A DNA stretch of 64,000 nucleotides from Glycine soja (lineage: Eukaryota; Streptophyta; Magnoliopsida; Fabales; Fabaceae). Shown here piece after piece: positions 32,985-45,146 of this stretch (its first letter is position 1; each line of letters begins with the position of its first letter). Below the pieces are notes generated by a model. That model was given only the letters and a program-made list of their open reading frames with translations. It made no database searches and was not told the origin of the DNA. Location: the NCBI RefSeq assembly GCF_004193775.1, contig NC_041005.1:19129865-19193864 (forward strand), written 5' to 3'. A program made the position numbers and the translations under genes.

Positions 32985-33870
32985 GTGCTCTTGCATACAT
33001 GACACTCTCTGTGGGTGGCATGTATTGGAGATAAACTGGCTTGCTCTTGTATATGTGCCTCTTACAAAGTAGCAAGTACTAGAGGCATGGTGGTGTGAAT
33101 TGATGGGACTCACCAAGGGCGGACCTTGGGTTTTGCGAGCCCCTTGGAGGATTAACCAGGGAATTGTCCATCCTAGGTTTTGGGCACCGCACTCTTGCAT
33201 ACATGCCACTCACCGTGGGTGGCACACACTAGAGACGTAGTGATATGCTCTTGCATATATGTCACTCGCCGTGGGTGACACATATTGGAGTCATGATGGT
33301 AATGCGCTCTTGCATGTATGTTACTCATCGTGGGTGTTATACACTGGAGACTTTGTAGGATGCTCGGGTGCACATGCTAGGGGTGGCACGTATTGGAGGC
33401 TTAATAGTATGCTCTTGCATATGTCACTCGCCGTGGGTGACCTATACTGGAGGCATAATGGTAATACGCTCTTGCATGTATGTCACTTACTGTGGGTGTC
33501 ATACACTGGAGTTGTGGTTGTAATATGCTCTTGCATGTATGCCACTCGCCATGGGTGGCACACATTAGAGGATTAGTAGGGTGCTTGTGTGCACATGCCA
33601 CTCGTCGTGGGTGACATGTACTGGAGTCACCAAGATGATACACTCTTACATGTGTGTCACTCATCGTGGGTGGCACACACTAGAGTTATGATAGTAATAT
33701 GCTCTTGCATGTATGCCACTTGCCATGGGTGACACACACTGGAGTCTTAGTAAGGTGGTCGTGCGTACATGTCACTCGCCGTGAGTGGCATGTGCTGGAA
33801 TCACCAAGGCGATATGCTCTTGCATGTATGGCACTCATTGTGGGTGGCACACACTAGAGTCGTAATGCTA
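32985..33870. repeat. ~57-bp tandem repeat region of element E
   Basis: About a dozen imperfect units of the form GCTCTTGCATGTATGCCACTC followed by CGTGGGTGGCACACACTGGAG occur, most 55-60 bp long, some fused into ~105-bp double units. It occupies the space between integrase and the antisense ORF. ORFs on both strands here are repeat translations. Confidence 0.85.
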
Positions 33871-34084
33871 TAAGAAGAGCTCACCAAGGGTGGACCTTGG
33901 GTTTTAAGAGCCTCGAAGGTATGACTATGAATACTTTTGTCTTGACAAGAGAAATGTGAAAAGGAAGGGATGTAGAATTTTATTAAATGTATGTAATTGA
34001 GTACAAATTCCCTTCGTTATCCCAGATGTGCCTCGTTAAAAACTCTTCAAGCAAAAGAGTACAACATTGGGTTTAGAGTGTAGG

Positions 34085-35108
34085 TCAGCTGAAGTAGAAC
34101 TTCAGGTGGGTGGCATTCCACGTTTGTGGGATTCCTTTGCCATCCAACTCTTGTAGTCGATACGCTCCATTGTCTAAGTTGGTTGTGACCCTAAAGGGAC
34201 CTTCCCAGTTAGGGACTAGTTTTCCCCCTCGATTATCTTTTCCGGCTTCACCTCAGACTCGCCATATGAGGTTGTTGGATTGAAATTCTCGTGGTTGAAC
34301 CTTTGTATTGTATCTTCTGGCTGCTCAAAGTTTGGCAGCTTCTTCTCTAATCTTTTCTATTTGTTGAACTTATTCGGCTGGCTCAAAGTTTGGCAGCTAG
34401 AATAGTAGTCTCCTTGTTGATGGTTCCCCGACTTCGATGGGGATTATGGCGTTTATGGCATATGCAAGTTGGCTAGGAGTTTCATTAGTGGTTGTCTTAG
34501 GTGTACTGTGGTACGCCCAGAGTATGTTGTAGAGTTCTTCTTTCCATAGGGCCTTAGACTTGTCAAGTCTAGTTTGCAGGGCCTTGAGGACGACTCTGTT
34601 AGCTGCCTCTGCCTGTCCATTAGTTTGAGAATGTTCAGCAAAGGTGACCAGGTGCTTGATGACTAGCCTTGTCAGAAAATCTTCATAAGTCTGAGCATTG
34701 AATTAGGTGTCGTTATTGGTGACAATGGCATATAGGAGGCCGTACCTGCAGATGAGGTGCTTCCAGGTGAATTTTTCCTCTTTGCTAGCCATAATTTCCT
34801 AAAGTGGTCTTGCTTCTATCCAGTTGGTGAAGTAGTCAATGGCGACTTGTAAGTACTTGACAACTCCTAGGGCCTTTGGCAGTGGTCACAGTATGTCTAT
34901 TCCCCACAAGGCAAAAGGCCTAGGGTTCCTCAGACTGTGACGGTTGTCAGGAGGAGTATGTGGCACGTCTGCAAACTCTTGACATCATCTGCATCTCCTA
35001 GTAAAGTTGAGGGCATCTCCCCTAAGTGTTGGCTAGTAATAGCTAGCTCGCACCGTTTTGGTGGCTAGGGAGCTTCCTTCTGTGTGGAAACCATACATCC
35101 CTGCATGA
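34085..35108 (-). pseudogene. Integrase part of element E pol
   Basis: Minus strand, decayed but clear. After the junction with H it reads HAGMYGFHTEGS, then RASYYWPTLRGDA and a zinc-like CQEFADVPHTPP. Core blocks are WGIDIL, VAIDYFTNWIEA, FAEHSQTNGQAEAANR (Glu of the catalytic triad) and LWAYHSTPKTTTNETP. The C-terminal region has GPFRVTTNLDNGAYRL and THLKFYF near 34095. Several in-frame stops are present. It continues the RNase H fragment at 39220-39624 across insertion H. Confidence 0.88.
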
Positions 35109-35129
35109 AGTTCTAATGCAATCCTACCT

Positions 35130-36567
35130 CATGTATTCTTGTCATTCTTAGCCTATCGATCTTTTGAATTTTGAGTCTAATTCATGCATGTTATTTAGTT
35201 CATAACATGTTCTAAATCAATTCATAGAAGTAGTCTTGTTGTTGAACTCTTTTTTTTTTTTTCTAAGTTTCCTACATGATGCCTATGATGAAGTTGAGTT
35301 GTGGTGCTGAGTTGTGGCTGGATTTGTGAATCAAAATAAGTCTTAAGCTCTCTTGAATTTTGTTATTCAATATAATTGAGCATAAGCAAACACAAATTGT
35401 AACTATCCAAGCCTTAAGCAACATAAACACTACTCTTGATTTCTAGGTTGAAATCGCTGGTGCTAGCAGCTTGAACATACGAACTTGTATAAATTACTGG
35501 GAATTGGTCACTACGTTTTTTGAGCTGAAAGTTTTACTGAATTTTCTAGACATCCGGACCAAAATTATAAAAAAAGAACCAAGCGATTTGGATTAAAGGA
35601 AAAAATAAGAAAAATTGCACAAATTGGTAGAAAAATCAATGTCCAGGAAAAAAAAGTGAAAGGAAAGTGTGCTTGTTGTTTTGGCTCAAAAGTTGTTCTA
35701 TAATTGGTGCCTATTTTATACCAATCCTAGTTCTGAAATTTCAATTGAAAATTATTGTGAAAACAAGTGCCTAAACTAGAGGTTTCTTGAGTCTTTTTTT
35801 TTTAGTTTTTCTACTTTACTCTAGAGCCATTCTAGGTTTCTCTTTGAGTCCTAGCTTGCTTTTTTGTGTTTTTCATTGCTTTAATTGTTGAATAATCCTT
35901 CAAAATTTGTCTTGTTAAAACTCTATTGGTTTAGCTTTCATTTAATTTTTTTTGTCTTTGGTTATTGCTTGTCTCTTTGTTTCCTTGCTTGTGAGTTGCC
36001 ATATAGGGAATTGGAAAGGAGGATTGGTGCCATATCTTGAAGAATTTGAGTCAAGAAGCAAAGGGCCAACCACCTTAAGAGCTATTGGACTAAGAAGCAC
36101 TCCAAATTGAGTGAAACAATAAAGAGAGAATAGCCACCACGATTGAGGACTTTTTTCTTTGTAATTTTGTAATTGGCAATTTGCTTTGCTTTCAAATTTT
36201 GTAACAAAAAGGCCTTTCATTGGAAGTAAGTTGGGAGCCTCCGCTAGGTCACCCTACTTCCATTTGTGTGTAATAATTTTAGGCAATTTTCCCTTAGGAT
36301 AGTGAGTGTTTTGTTGGGAACCTTAAATGAGGTCATCCAAACACTCTTAGGATCCGCCTAGTTTGCATTTCTTGCACTTTAATTTCTTGCTTACTTTCAT
36401 AGCTTATTTCCTGTACTCTCCATTGTCAAACTGCCTAGGTAGCTTGCCTTTTACCAATTAGTTTATACCTTATCTTTCACACCTCTTTTAGTGTTTATTT
36501 TGGCTAGTTTCAACCATAGTTTCTTTTACCTTTTGTTTTCAAACCCCCAACAAGAAAGAACCATAAC
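35130..36567. other. Leader of element H
   Basis: AT-rich, no ORF of interest. Poly-T and poly-A stretches are present. Where a 5' LTR and primer-binding site would be expected there is only this leader-like sequence. Confidence 0.4.
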
Positions 36568-37220
36568 TTGGGAACCAACATGAGTCTTTATTATTCATCT
36601 AGTGTTAATGGTGAGGGTTCTACTCCTAAGGACCCCTTGTATAAGATATTAGATGAGTTCAGATCCCTTAAGTTGTGGAAAGAAAAACACGAGAGAAAAG
36701 GAAAAGGAAAAAAAAGAGTGGAAGAAATAAGTCAAGATGAAAGAGAGAAAATAAGAGAGGAAGAAAGAAGAAAAATAAGGAAAGAAATGAAAAGAGAAAA
36801 ACATGCCTCCTATAGTAGTCATAACTCTTGCAAGAGCCTAAGTGAAGAACTTCATGATTATTATGAAGGAAGGCATAGGTCACATCTTAGACCTCACTCC
36901 CATAGGAGAGAAAATGAAAGAAAGCCTCAAGAGGTTAACATTAAACTCCCATACTTCCATGGAAAGGACAATGTAGAGGCTTACTTAGATTAGGAAATAA
37001 GGGTAGAGCAAAAACTTAAAAGAAAGCCTACTTTAAAATCTTATGGCTATCATTCTTATCCAAAGAAAGACCAAGGTCTAGGCATCTTAGGGGCATCACC
37101 TTCTAAGCCCAATGATGATAAGGGGAAGACAATAGAAAAGCAACCCCCTAAGGCTAGTATGCAAGAAAAGACTAGCTCCATAAAGTGCTTTAAATGTCTT
37201 GGAAGAGGACACATTACTTC
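36568..37220 (+). pseudogene. Gag pseudogene of element H, internally deleted
   Basis: It begins near ATG 36580 (MSLYYSSSVNGEGSTPKD). A strongly basic and acidic Lys/Glu/Arg stretch follows, then LPYFHGKDNVEAYLD and a stop at 36991. The text then jumps to VEQKLKRKPTLKSYGYH, so the central capsid region is deleted. The zinc-knuckle start CFKCLGRGHITS lies near 37187-37220. Ty3-gypsy type by these motifs. Confidence 0.75.
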
Positions 37221-38235
37221 TCTCCACCAAGAAAACCATGATTATGAGGATCCAAGACATTTATAGTAGCCAAGATGAGGCTACTACTTCACCTTCCTCT
37301 AGTGAAAGTGAAGAAGCAAAAGGGGAAGAATCTAGTGAAGAAATCTACCCCCAAGAAGAAGGAAAACCTTTAATGGTTAAGCAGGATTGTAAGGAGGTAA
37401 GTGTCTCCTCCAAGAGGTTAGCTAAGAAGGAAAGACATTTTGAAATAAAGACAAATATTGAAGAAATTTCCCCTCTTAAACAACCTCCACATTTTCTCCT
37501 TTGTAAAAAGACACTTGTTAGCATTGCCACACCTCTTAGGCTTGAGTTTATTCCTCAAGTAAAGGAGTTGTTGGATGAGGGTTTGGTTCGCAAGAGCTTA
37601 AATCCTTGTGCTTTTTTGGTGCCCAAAATAGGTATTACTAGGCACCAAATCCCTAAAATAGGTGGTATGATGAATGTGTTGAGTGGTGCAACACTCTTTT
37701 GTAAAATCACTCATGCACCCAACATCTTCATGATTTGTGTACATAGGGACTCATTAGGTAGGCTTGTTCTTATTTTTTGTTTCAATGCAAACCTAGGTGC
37801 TCATGTGGGACACCTTAGGTTTGTCGTAATTTTTTGTGGGAATAATCATCATGAAAATAAAGAAAAAGGTATGTTTTATTCCATTAATTTCCTTAAATTT
37901 TTAAATAGTGATCAAGGGCTTCCCATGGACCCTAAGAGAATAAAGGTCATTCCTGAGTGGCCTACTTCACCAAGTATAAGGGAAATTTGGGGCTTCAATA
38001 TCTTAACAAACTTTTACAAAAGGTTTGTCTCATATTTTTCTATACTTGTAGCACCACTCATTGAGTTGGTGAGGAACTATATTCTCTCATGGGAAGATGG
38101 CCAGGAAAGGGGTTTTCAGTCCTTACCGTACTCTAACATACCCAACATCACTAATACATATGTTTTTATTCTTTTTAAAGGTGTTGCGAAAAGAATCCAT
38201 GAGTTTCAAGAACCTCTGGATTTGAGGTCAAATCC
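37221..38235 (+). pseudogene. Pol pseudogene of element H (RT remnants)
   Basis: A long open frame exists only because large pieces are missing. Recognisable RT blocks are FIPQVKELLDEGLVRKSLNP, a degenerate LVPKIG..MMNVLSGATLFCKI, MFYSINFLKFLNSDQGLPMD and KRIKVIPEWPTSPSIREIWG with FYKRFVSYFSILVAPLIELV. The catalytic YVDD, RNase H and integrase are not present. The frame runs out at 38285, inside the LTR. Confidence 0.75.
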
Positions 38236-38239
38236 TTTT

Positions 38240-38253
38240 CAAGGGGGAGGGAA
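38240..38253 (+). other. Polypurine tract of element H
   Basis: CAAGGGGGAGGGAA directly precedes the 3' LTR, confirming plus-strand orientation. Confidence 0.8.
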
Positions 38254-39214
38254 TGATGCAATCCTACCCCGCAAGGGCATTGGATAGAAAACTCCAAGTA
38301 GATTGGGCCAGAGATGCAAGAGAAGGCCCTAGGGTTCTTATGAGCCTTAGGGTAGATTTCGGACCCATGGGCTAAGTACGAGCCCACTTATCTTTGTAAA
38401 TATTAGATTAAGGTTTCATTATTTTTGGGCCTTGTTTTTAGGGCTCCATAATGTAGGTAGGGTACCCTAGAAATATAGGATTTTTCAGTCCTTGTATTTT
38501 AGGGCACCTAGACTAGTTTTTGTATTAGGGATAGTTTAGTAATTTCACATGCACTAAGTGAATATTTGATGTGTGTTGGGAAATAAATTTAATTGAATTG
38601 GTAGAAGCCCAATCCAATTAAATTTTAGAGGGGGAGGTGAGCATTTACTTACTACACCCCATTGCCACATCATATAGTCACACTTTGTGCATGTCCTTCA
38701 TGCTTTACATGCCTCATGACACCTAAGCACACTTAGTAGAGAATCTTGGAATTGATCTTGGATTAGTGGGCTGAACCATAACTAAAATTCACTAATCATA
38801 ATTAGTGAAATTTTGGTTCCACAAATTCAATTTCAAATTCAAGTGAAATTTGAATTGAAATTCAAATTTCCCTCCAATTTTGTGTGACACTTAGGCTATA
38901 AATAGAGGTCATGTGTGTGCATTTTTTTTTAACTTTGATCATTTGAATATCAAACTTCAGATTTCAGAGCTCATTTAGAGCACAAAATTTCGTGCTCTTC
39001 TCTCCCTCTCCCTTCATTCAGCTCTTTCTTCCTCCAAGCTCTTATCCATGGCCTCCTATGGTGGTGAGCTTCTTCTAGACTCATCTTCTCCTTGAAGTGG
39101 CTTCTCCTCTCTCTCTTCCTTTCTTCATTCCACTACCATTCATCTTCCAAGAAGCAAAGGAATTCATTGATGAAGAAGATCCTAGGCCTACAAGCTCCAA
39201 TGGAGCTTACATCA
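38254..39214 (+). repeat. 3' LTR of element H
   Basis: 961 bp from TGATGCAATCCTACC to GAGCTTACATCA. TATA-like CTATAAATAGAGG lies near 38895. The LTR family recurs as solo LTR I at 48605-49454. Confidence 0.88.
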
Positions 39215-39219
39215 AGTTC

Positions 39220-40826
39220 TCTCATGACGTAGTCTTCCTATTGATTGTTTAGGCATTTGAGGAAGGGTGTTGTCAACCCTCTTTTTGAATAGCTTGCCAT
39301 CAAGGATGGTGTAGTAGCTGACCTTCCATTTGAGGCGTCGGGCTTCATTCTAGTTTGATGGCAAGGTCCTCTGAATTAGGAAGTTCTTCTAGAGGGTCAT
39401 CCAGTTTGGTTCCACTCTTCTTCGGCCATGATTTCCTCAGCATCTATGGTGGGAGTTTGGAGCATCTCCTGGATGATGGTCTTGAGGTGCGCGGCCTTCA
39501 TGGTGCTGGCCAGCTTGGAGAGTAGGTCCACTCGGGTATTGCTTTCCCTTGGGATGTAGTACATTTTGAAACATTTGAAATTGTCGATGAGAGACTTCAC
39601 TATGTGATAGTACTTGAGCAGCACTGTTTCCTTGGTCTGGTATGTGGTGGCAACCTATCCTTGGACAAGCTGCGAGTCAATGTACCATCGTAGTCGCTTG
39701 GCTCTGACTTCTTTGGCTAGCTTCAGACCTGCAATGAGCGTCTCGTACTCTGCCTGATTTTTTGAGGCTCTAAAGTTGAGCTTGATGGCTTGCTCTAGAG
39801 TGATATTGTTAGGGCCTTCGAGGATGATCCTTGCCCCTCTTCCTTTTACTTTGGATGCACTGTCAACGTAAAGAGTCCACCAGTTTGGGGTGGTTGTGTC
39901 ATTTCTAGTGAATTATTTCAAAAAGTCAGCCATGAGTTGTGTCTTCATGGGGCCACATGGTTCGTACTGAATGTCAAACTCTAACAATTCAATGGACCAG
40001 GCTATCATTCTTCCTATGAGTTTAGGCTTTCTCAAAACATGCTTGATGGGGTAGTTTGTCTTGACTACCACTTGATGAGTCTGAAAGTAGGGCCTAAGTC
40101 GTCGTGCTGAGGTGAAGAGTGCTAGTGCCAGCTTTTCGATCATTTGGTAGTGCTTCTTGGGGTCATGGAGCATGCAACTTGTGAAGTAATTAGCTGGTGC
40201 TTCCCTTCCTCTTGTACGAGGGCTGAGCTAATGGCTTCATCAGCTACTAAGAGATACAGGAGCAGGGGTGCTCTTGGCTTGGGTCGACTTAAAACTAGTG
40301 GTGTGGTAATGGTTTTCTTGAAAGCCATGAAGGCTTGTTCACAAGTCTCTTCCTATGGGTAGGTCTTAATCTTTTTGAGCAGTTTGTAAAATGGCTTCGC
40401 CTTTTTGGCGAGCTTTGGGAGGAACCTAGACAGGGATGCTAGCCTACCTTTGAGCTTTTAAACTTCTTGGACGTTGGTTGGGTTGTGCATTTTTCGGGGT
40501 TGACTTCAATCCCTCGGCGTATGGTCATGAAGCCGAGGAACTAGTCGTCGCCTACCCCGAAAGTACATTATCCAGGGTTAAGGCGCATGTCTTATTAGTG
40601 TAGTTCCCCGAATACTTCTTCGAGGTCCGCCACATGTTGGGGTATGCTTTGAGACTTGACCTTTTTATTTGTGTAGTCCCCCGGTGCACATTTTTCATTT
40701 GCCATTGGCCTTTTTAACCATGACGACGTTGGAGAGCTAGGTGGAAAACCTGACCTCTTTGATGAAGTTTTCACAGAAGAGCTTGTCGACTTCTTCTTTG
40801 ACAGCTTTACACCACTCTTCTCTTAT
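39220..40826 (-). pseudogene. RT C-terminus, RNase H and linker of element E pol
   Basis: Minus strand, continuing from the RT fragment right of solo LTR G. It starts REEWCKAVKEEVDKLFCENF and STWLSNVVMVKKANGK, then skips much of the RT core: the YVDD block is not found. It resumes with LKGRLASLSRFLPKLAKKAK, AFMAFKKTITTPLVLSRPKP, HYQMIEKLALALFTSARRLR and IAWSIELLEFDIQYEP. A second RNase H follows with WWTLYVDSASKVKGRGARI and NQAEYETLIAGLKLAKEV, then YIPRESNTRVDLLSKLAST. Dual RNase H domains fit Tat elements. Several stops. Confidence 0.85.
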
Positions 40827-40831
40827 CTTCC

Positions 40832-41987
40832 TATAGAAGCATATATGCTATGAAGTTTGATGCTGCCAAAGATAAGCACTTCTCAAGTTTAATCGAAGTC
40901 AAGAACTCAGAAATTCAAGAAAAATGATGAGCTTAGTTCCTAGAATCTTAGAAAGCATTCCTTAATTGATGATGCACAGATTTGGCCAAAGGATATTTTA
41001 CAAAAGCTTTTTGTGATTTCAAATATATGGTATTTTCTCTCTGGTAATCGATTACCAGAGGATGTAATCGATTACCAGTGGCCAAATTCATTTCTGAAAC
41101 AAATTTGCAAATTTTGAATTTAAAATTTAAAGCCTGTAATCGATTACACAAGGCTTGTAATCGATTACCAAAAGTTTTAAAAGTTTTATAACATCCTTTA
41201 GAAATTTGAATTTAAATTTTAAAGCCTGTAATCGATTACAACTTATGTGTAATCGATTACCAGATATGAAAATTCAAATTTCAAGTCTAAAGAGTCACAA
41301 CTCTTCAGAAACTAATTGTGTAATCGATTACAACAGTTATGTATCGATTACCAGTAAGGAATTTTCGAAAATAACTTCCAAGAGTCACAACTGTTCAAGA
41401 AGTTGTTGAATCGCCACAAAGGCCTATAAATAGGTGACTTGGGACAAAAAATTCCTTAGAGTTTTTCTGAACAAAATTGTCTTATAACTCTCAAAATATT
41501 CCTTGGCCAAAATACTTACAAATTCAATAAGGAATCTTGATCGATCTTCAGTTGTAATATCCTTCTCTTAAAGAGAGAAAATTCTTCTTCTTCTTATTCA
41601 AAGAGATATGTTTAAGAGACCGAGGGTCTCTTAAGTTGTAAGGTTATCTAAACACAAGGGAAGGGTTGTCCCTGTGTGGTTAAAAATTTTAAAAGGATTT
41701 TATAAGATAGTGGAAATCTCAAGCGGGTTGCTTGGGGCGCTGGACGTAGGCACAGGGCGTGGCTGAACCAGTATAAAAACTGAGTTTGCATTCTCTCTTC
41801 CCTTAAACTTCTTTTAATTATTGTTGTTTATCTTTTATTTAAAGAAGTTTATTTTGAATTGTTCTTTGAGTAATTTATATTAAGGGTGCATTGTTAATCT
41901 AAAAGAGAGTTAAAATTTTAATTAGGCAAAGTTTTGTATCTTAATTCAACCCCCCCTTCTTAAGATACTGAGGTCACATGTCTAACA
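40832..41987 (+). mobile_element. Solo LTR G (copia, related to element A)
   Basis: 1,156 bp with perfect duplication CTTCC (40827-40831 and 41988-41992). It starts TATAGAAGC, the family start TGTAGA with a G-to-A change, and ends ATGTCTAACA like element A. Four palindrome pairs lie at 41040-41355, and a TATA box CCTATAAATAGG at 41423-41434. It interrupts E's RT frame, which joins cleanly (QKKRK to IREEW) across the site. Confidence 0.93.
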
Positions 41988-41992
41988 CTTCC

Positions 41993-42990
41993 TTTTCTTC
42001 TGTGATATAGGTTTGACATGGGGGCAAATAGCCAATTTCTAGCAGATTATGCTGGGACGGATCCCCGACATGCCAAATGGCTTCCAGGAAAATAAATCCA
42101 CATTTATGCGTAGCACGTTAGTGATGCGGTAGTGCTCATGATTGGTGAGGTCCCTACTGAGCCACGTGCACTACCCCAGTTTAGGTCCAAGTTGCAGCTG
42201 CACAAGCTCTTATATGGGCTTTGGGCCTCTACCGGAGGTGTCATCTCGCGGATCTATGTCAAATTCTTTGCTCAGGCTAGATTGGTAGACAGTCAGGTCT
42301 CGGATTTGAGACCCTTCGCGCACTGTCATGACTTAAGTGCCTTCAGCCGTTGTGGGGTGAGGCATGGCAGGCTCCCAGATGCGAGGATATGATGCTACCT
42401 TCAGGCTTTCTGCATAGCACTAGCGTGCTTGCTTTTTGTCAACCTTGACGGTTACAATCTCCCTTTTCAGTGTAGGGAATTTCATTGTTAGATAGGGCGT
42501 GGAGACTATGGCTCCAAGCTCGTTGAGTGTCTTCCTGCCGATTAAATATCTGATGTGTTTGCATCAACAAGTAAATATCTGATGGTGAAGCTCCTAGAGA
42601 GCTTTCCCTAATCGAAGGTGGTCATCAAGTCCACATAGCCTCTGGTCTCGACTCTCTCGCCTACAAAATCGAGGAATGGACCGGCGTAAGGGTGGATAGT
42701 GTCGGGTGAGACCTCAAGTCTCTGGAAGGTTTTCCAACACAAGATGTCAGCGGAACTTCCCTGGTCGATGAGGACCCTGGACAACATGAAATTTGCTATG
42801 GCGACAGAGACAACCATGGGGTCGTCTTAGTTGACGGAGTTGATGTCCTTGAAGTCCCTGTCCGTAAAGGTGATAGGAGGAAGACTCCATTGTAAAGGTG
42901 AGTCGACAAAGTTAATGACGATGTCCCAAATGGCGTGTATATTTCATTTTCAGGTCTGGCTGGACTGTCCTCCATAGGAAATGCCACCAG
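41993..42990 (-). pseudogene. Protease and start of RT of element E
   Basis: Minus strand. The protease block (42817-42608) reads ANFMLSRVLIDQGSSADILC, with the DQGSS variant of the aspartic protease motif common in this soybean lineage, then TFQRLEVSPDTIHPYAGPF. After a stop it continues TLNELGAIVSTPYLTMKFPT. The RT lead-in (42430-41993) includes SKEFDIDPRDDTSG, DLFSWKPFGMSGI and ICWKLAICPHVKPISQKKR, then breaks at solo LTR G. Confidence 0.82.
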
Positions 42991-43207
42991 CGATGGTGTG
43001 GATTACACCTTTGATGTGATGGGTGGGTTCCTGCTCCAGTGGAGGTTGTCGCTCATGCCACTATTGATGTTGTATTGCTCTGCCTAGGTCTTCTGCTCTT
43101 CTTCTGCCTGCTTCCTGGTTCCTATTCTGCTTCTTTGGATGTCCTCTGGGTCTTGCTCTTGCTTGGTGGTTGTTTGGTCTCTTAACAAACTAGGCTAAGA
43201 ACCTAGC

Positions 43208-44335
43208 CTATATAAGTTCTTCTATCTTTTCCTTTAGGGCCCAACAGTCTTCGGTGTTGTCACCAATATTGTGGTGATATTGGCAGTATTTAGTTACGTC
43301 TGACCCTGTCTTGGGAGGTTTCGTACAGGGTAGCCAGATGGGTACGTCCAGGTTGAATGTTTCCTCGAGAATCATGGTGTGATTGACCATTAGAGGTGTG
43401 TAGCACTCGTACCTAGACCCTTTGGAGAGAGGCTGACGCTTGTCTGGCTTGTGCCTCTTGTCTGACTTGTGCGCATCGGGCTTGGTGTGTGCTTTGCACT
43501 CGTTGCACTTTTGTCCGGCGTGGCGGACTTCATTCCAGAATCTGAACATTTCTTCCATCTGGATGTAGCCCTTGGCTCGTTCGTGCAGTTCGTCCATGCT
43601 GCCAGGTGGTTTTTTGCACAGACTGTCTACAAACTTGTCGGGGCGTAAGGCGAGTAGCATGGAATGCAATGTTACCTTGGGATTGAGATTTCATATTTGG
43701 ACGGTTGTGTGCCCAAATCTCTCCATGAACTTTCTGAGGGACTCATCATTTGCTTGTCGCAGACTAGCCAAGACAGCTGAGGTCATGCAATGAGACTTGT
43801 TAGTAGTGCTCTGCGCACTGAATCATTCGACAAGAATGTCAAAGTTGTCTATGGACCTGGGTGGGAGTCCACCGTACCAGGTCAATGCTTATCCCTTGAG
43901 AGATGTAGGGAAGACATGACATTGAATCGCGACGTCGTTGGTGTAGAGGTTCGCCTGTGTTAGGAAGGCAGCCAGATGCTCGTCTGGATCTGTTGTCCCA
44001 TCATACCACTCAAGGTTGAGTGGCTTCCACCCCAAGGGTATGTCTACCTCCATAATGCAGTCGACAAAAGGATGTCGATAAACAGTCCATGTTGTTAGAC
44101 GGTGCATATGGGAGAGGCTCAAATCATCTATAGTGTTGCCTGTGCGTTGGGGGTGTGATTCCCCTTGGATGCGTTCAGGCAAGGTGTGGGCGGATTGCTC
44201 GTCGCCCTAGGGACGTCTGACACGAGCCTTTAGCTTGTCATGTTCAGGTTTTAGCTTTGTCAACTCTTCCTCATGGCGTCACTCCATCTCCACAACGCAA
44301 TTTTGGAGTTGTTGTAGAGTGTTTGTGTTTGTCAT
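43208..44335 (-). pseudogene. Gag pseudogene of element E
   Basis: The minus-strand start is ATG at 44335 (MTNTNTLQQLQNCVVEMEW-like, with an early stop). Main blocks are MEVDIPLGWKPLNLEWYDGT and DPDEHLAAFLTQANLYTND (44182-43889), ALTWYGGLPPRSIDNFD, LRQANDESLRKFMERFG, and LLALRPDKFVDSLCKKPPGS with ELHERAKGYIQMEEM (43669-43208). It is a classic retrotransposon gag domain followed by a basic, His- and Cys-containing tail (YCQYHHNIGDNTEDCWALK). At least four in-frame stops. Confidence 0.88.
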
Positions 44336-44454
44336 AGCTACCGGACAAGGATGAGAATTTATGAGGGCAGTCTCGCATTTGAGGCCAGACCGAGTGCTAT
44401 CCATGGATGAGTGTGAGAGGATTGGCGAGAGGCCATGGGGTATGTTTTACCGTG
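44336..44454. other. Leader of element E
   Basis: Short non-coding stretch between primer-binding site and gag start. Confidence 0.5.
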
Positions 44455-44474
44455 GCCCCACGATGGGTGCCAAA
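44455..44474 (-). other. Primer-binding site of element E
   Basis: On the minus strand TTTGGCACCCATCGTGGGGC follows directly after the LTR end TAAGAACA. It resembles the TGGCGCC-type sites of plant Tat/Athila gypsy elements with one change. Confidence 0.7.
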
Positions 44475-45141
44475 TGTTCTTACCAAAATCCAGAATCGTG
44501 GCACGTCATGGTGGACGTGGCTGAGTGGGGTCCCAAACTTCACACGTCGGCTTGGCGAAGTGCCTTTGATAGAAGGGGGGACCTACAAAACAAAGGACTC
44601 TAACGCTCAAGTAAGAATATGCGTAAGGAGAGTAAAGCAAGTATATGTTGTAATAGAGCTCGTATGAGCAAAAGAGAGAGAGGCATAGGCTTGTTGCCAT
44701 GTGCTGAGTGTGTGAGCAAGTCGTATATGATTGTCGTGTAGAAGGGTTCAATGGAACCTGTATTCATATTAGTTGAGCGATGGTGCTGGTCCTTGTTTGT
44801 AGAGGCTGTTGTAGCCTTGTAGATAAATTTTGGCTTACAGATAATAGCCAGGAGCTTAGAGATAATGTTAGAGATAAACATTTGAATTATAGATAAAGCT
44901 AGAAGATAATCATACCTTGTAGATAATGTGGCGTTATAGATAATTAAATACCAGCCAATAGATAGGATATTCAAATATATTTGAATATTAGTTAGGTTAG
45001 AGATAACTTGTTTGCTGGGGAGCCCAGCTGCTAAGGGTCAGGCGTCCGTGCTCCTATAGCACGGCTGACATGGAGAGTGGACACATGCCTTTGAGTGCCA
45101 CATAGGATGCCACGTAGATTTTGAGGGTCTTGTATAGTGCA
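44475..45141 (-). repeat. 5' LTR of element E
   Basis: 667 bp, complete: TGTTCTTACC to TATAGTGCA on the plus strand, next to the duplication CATAT. It carries many imperfect TAGATAA repeats (near 44818-44945), also seen in the other LTR. Confidence 0.9.
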
Positions 45142-45146
45142 CATAT

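Larger units (their letters stand above)
35114..39214 (+). mobile_element. Element H: decayed Ty3-gypsy element inside E integrase
   Basis: Flanked by a perfect 5-bp duplication AGTTC (35109-35113 and 39215-39219). The left end starts TAATGCAATCCTACC, clearly the mutated start of the LTR that begins TGATGCAATCCTACC at 38254. Most of the 5' LTR is gone. It contains a shortened gag, a decayed RT, a polypurine tract and a complete 961-bp 3' LTR. E's integrase frame joins across the site when H and one duplication are removed. Confidence 0.9.
22290..45141 (-). mobile_element. Element E: large Tat-lineage Ty3-gypsy retrotransposon with nested insertions
   Basis: Boundaries are the shared LTR end TGTTCTTACCAAAATCC at 22290 and 44475, the right terminus at 45141, and a perfect 5-bp duplication CATAT (22285-22289 and 45142-45146). 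On the minus strand the order is 5' LTR (45141-44475), primer-binding site, gag, protease, RT, RNase H, integrase, repeats, an antisense extra ORF, then a 3' LTR broken by element F. Later insertions are F, H and solo LTR G. Integrase last (gypsy order) plus an antisense ORF between pol and the 3' LTR fits the Tat lineage. All genes have stops, so it is dead. Confidence 0.92.

Noticed and set aside
33401..33676. ORFs on both strands around 33173-33676
   Set aside because: They are translations of the ~57-bp tandem repeat on both strands, with no conserved domain.
37199..38287. Single 362-residue protein
   Set aside because: It is a fusion by deletion of gag end and RT pieces of element H running into its LTR, not a real gene.
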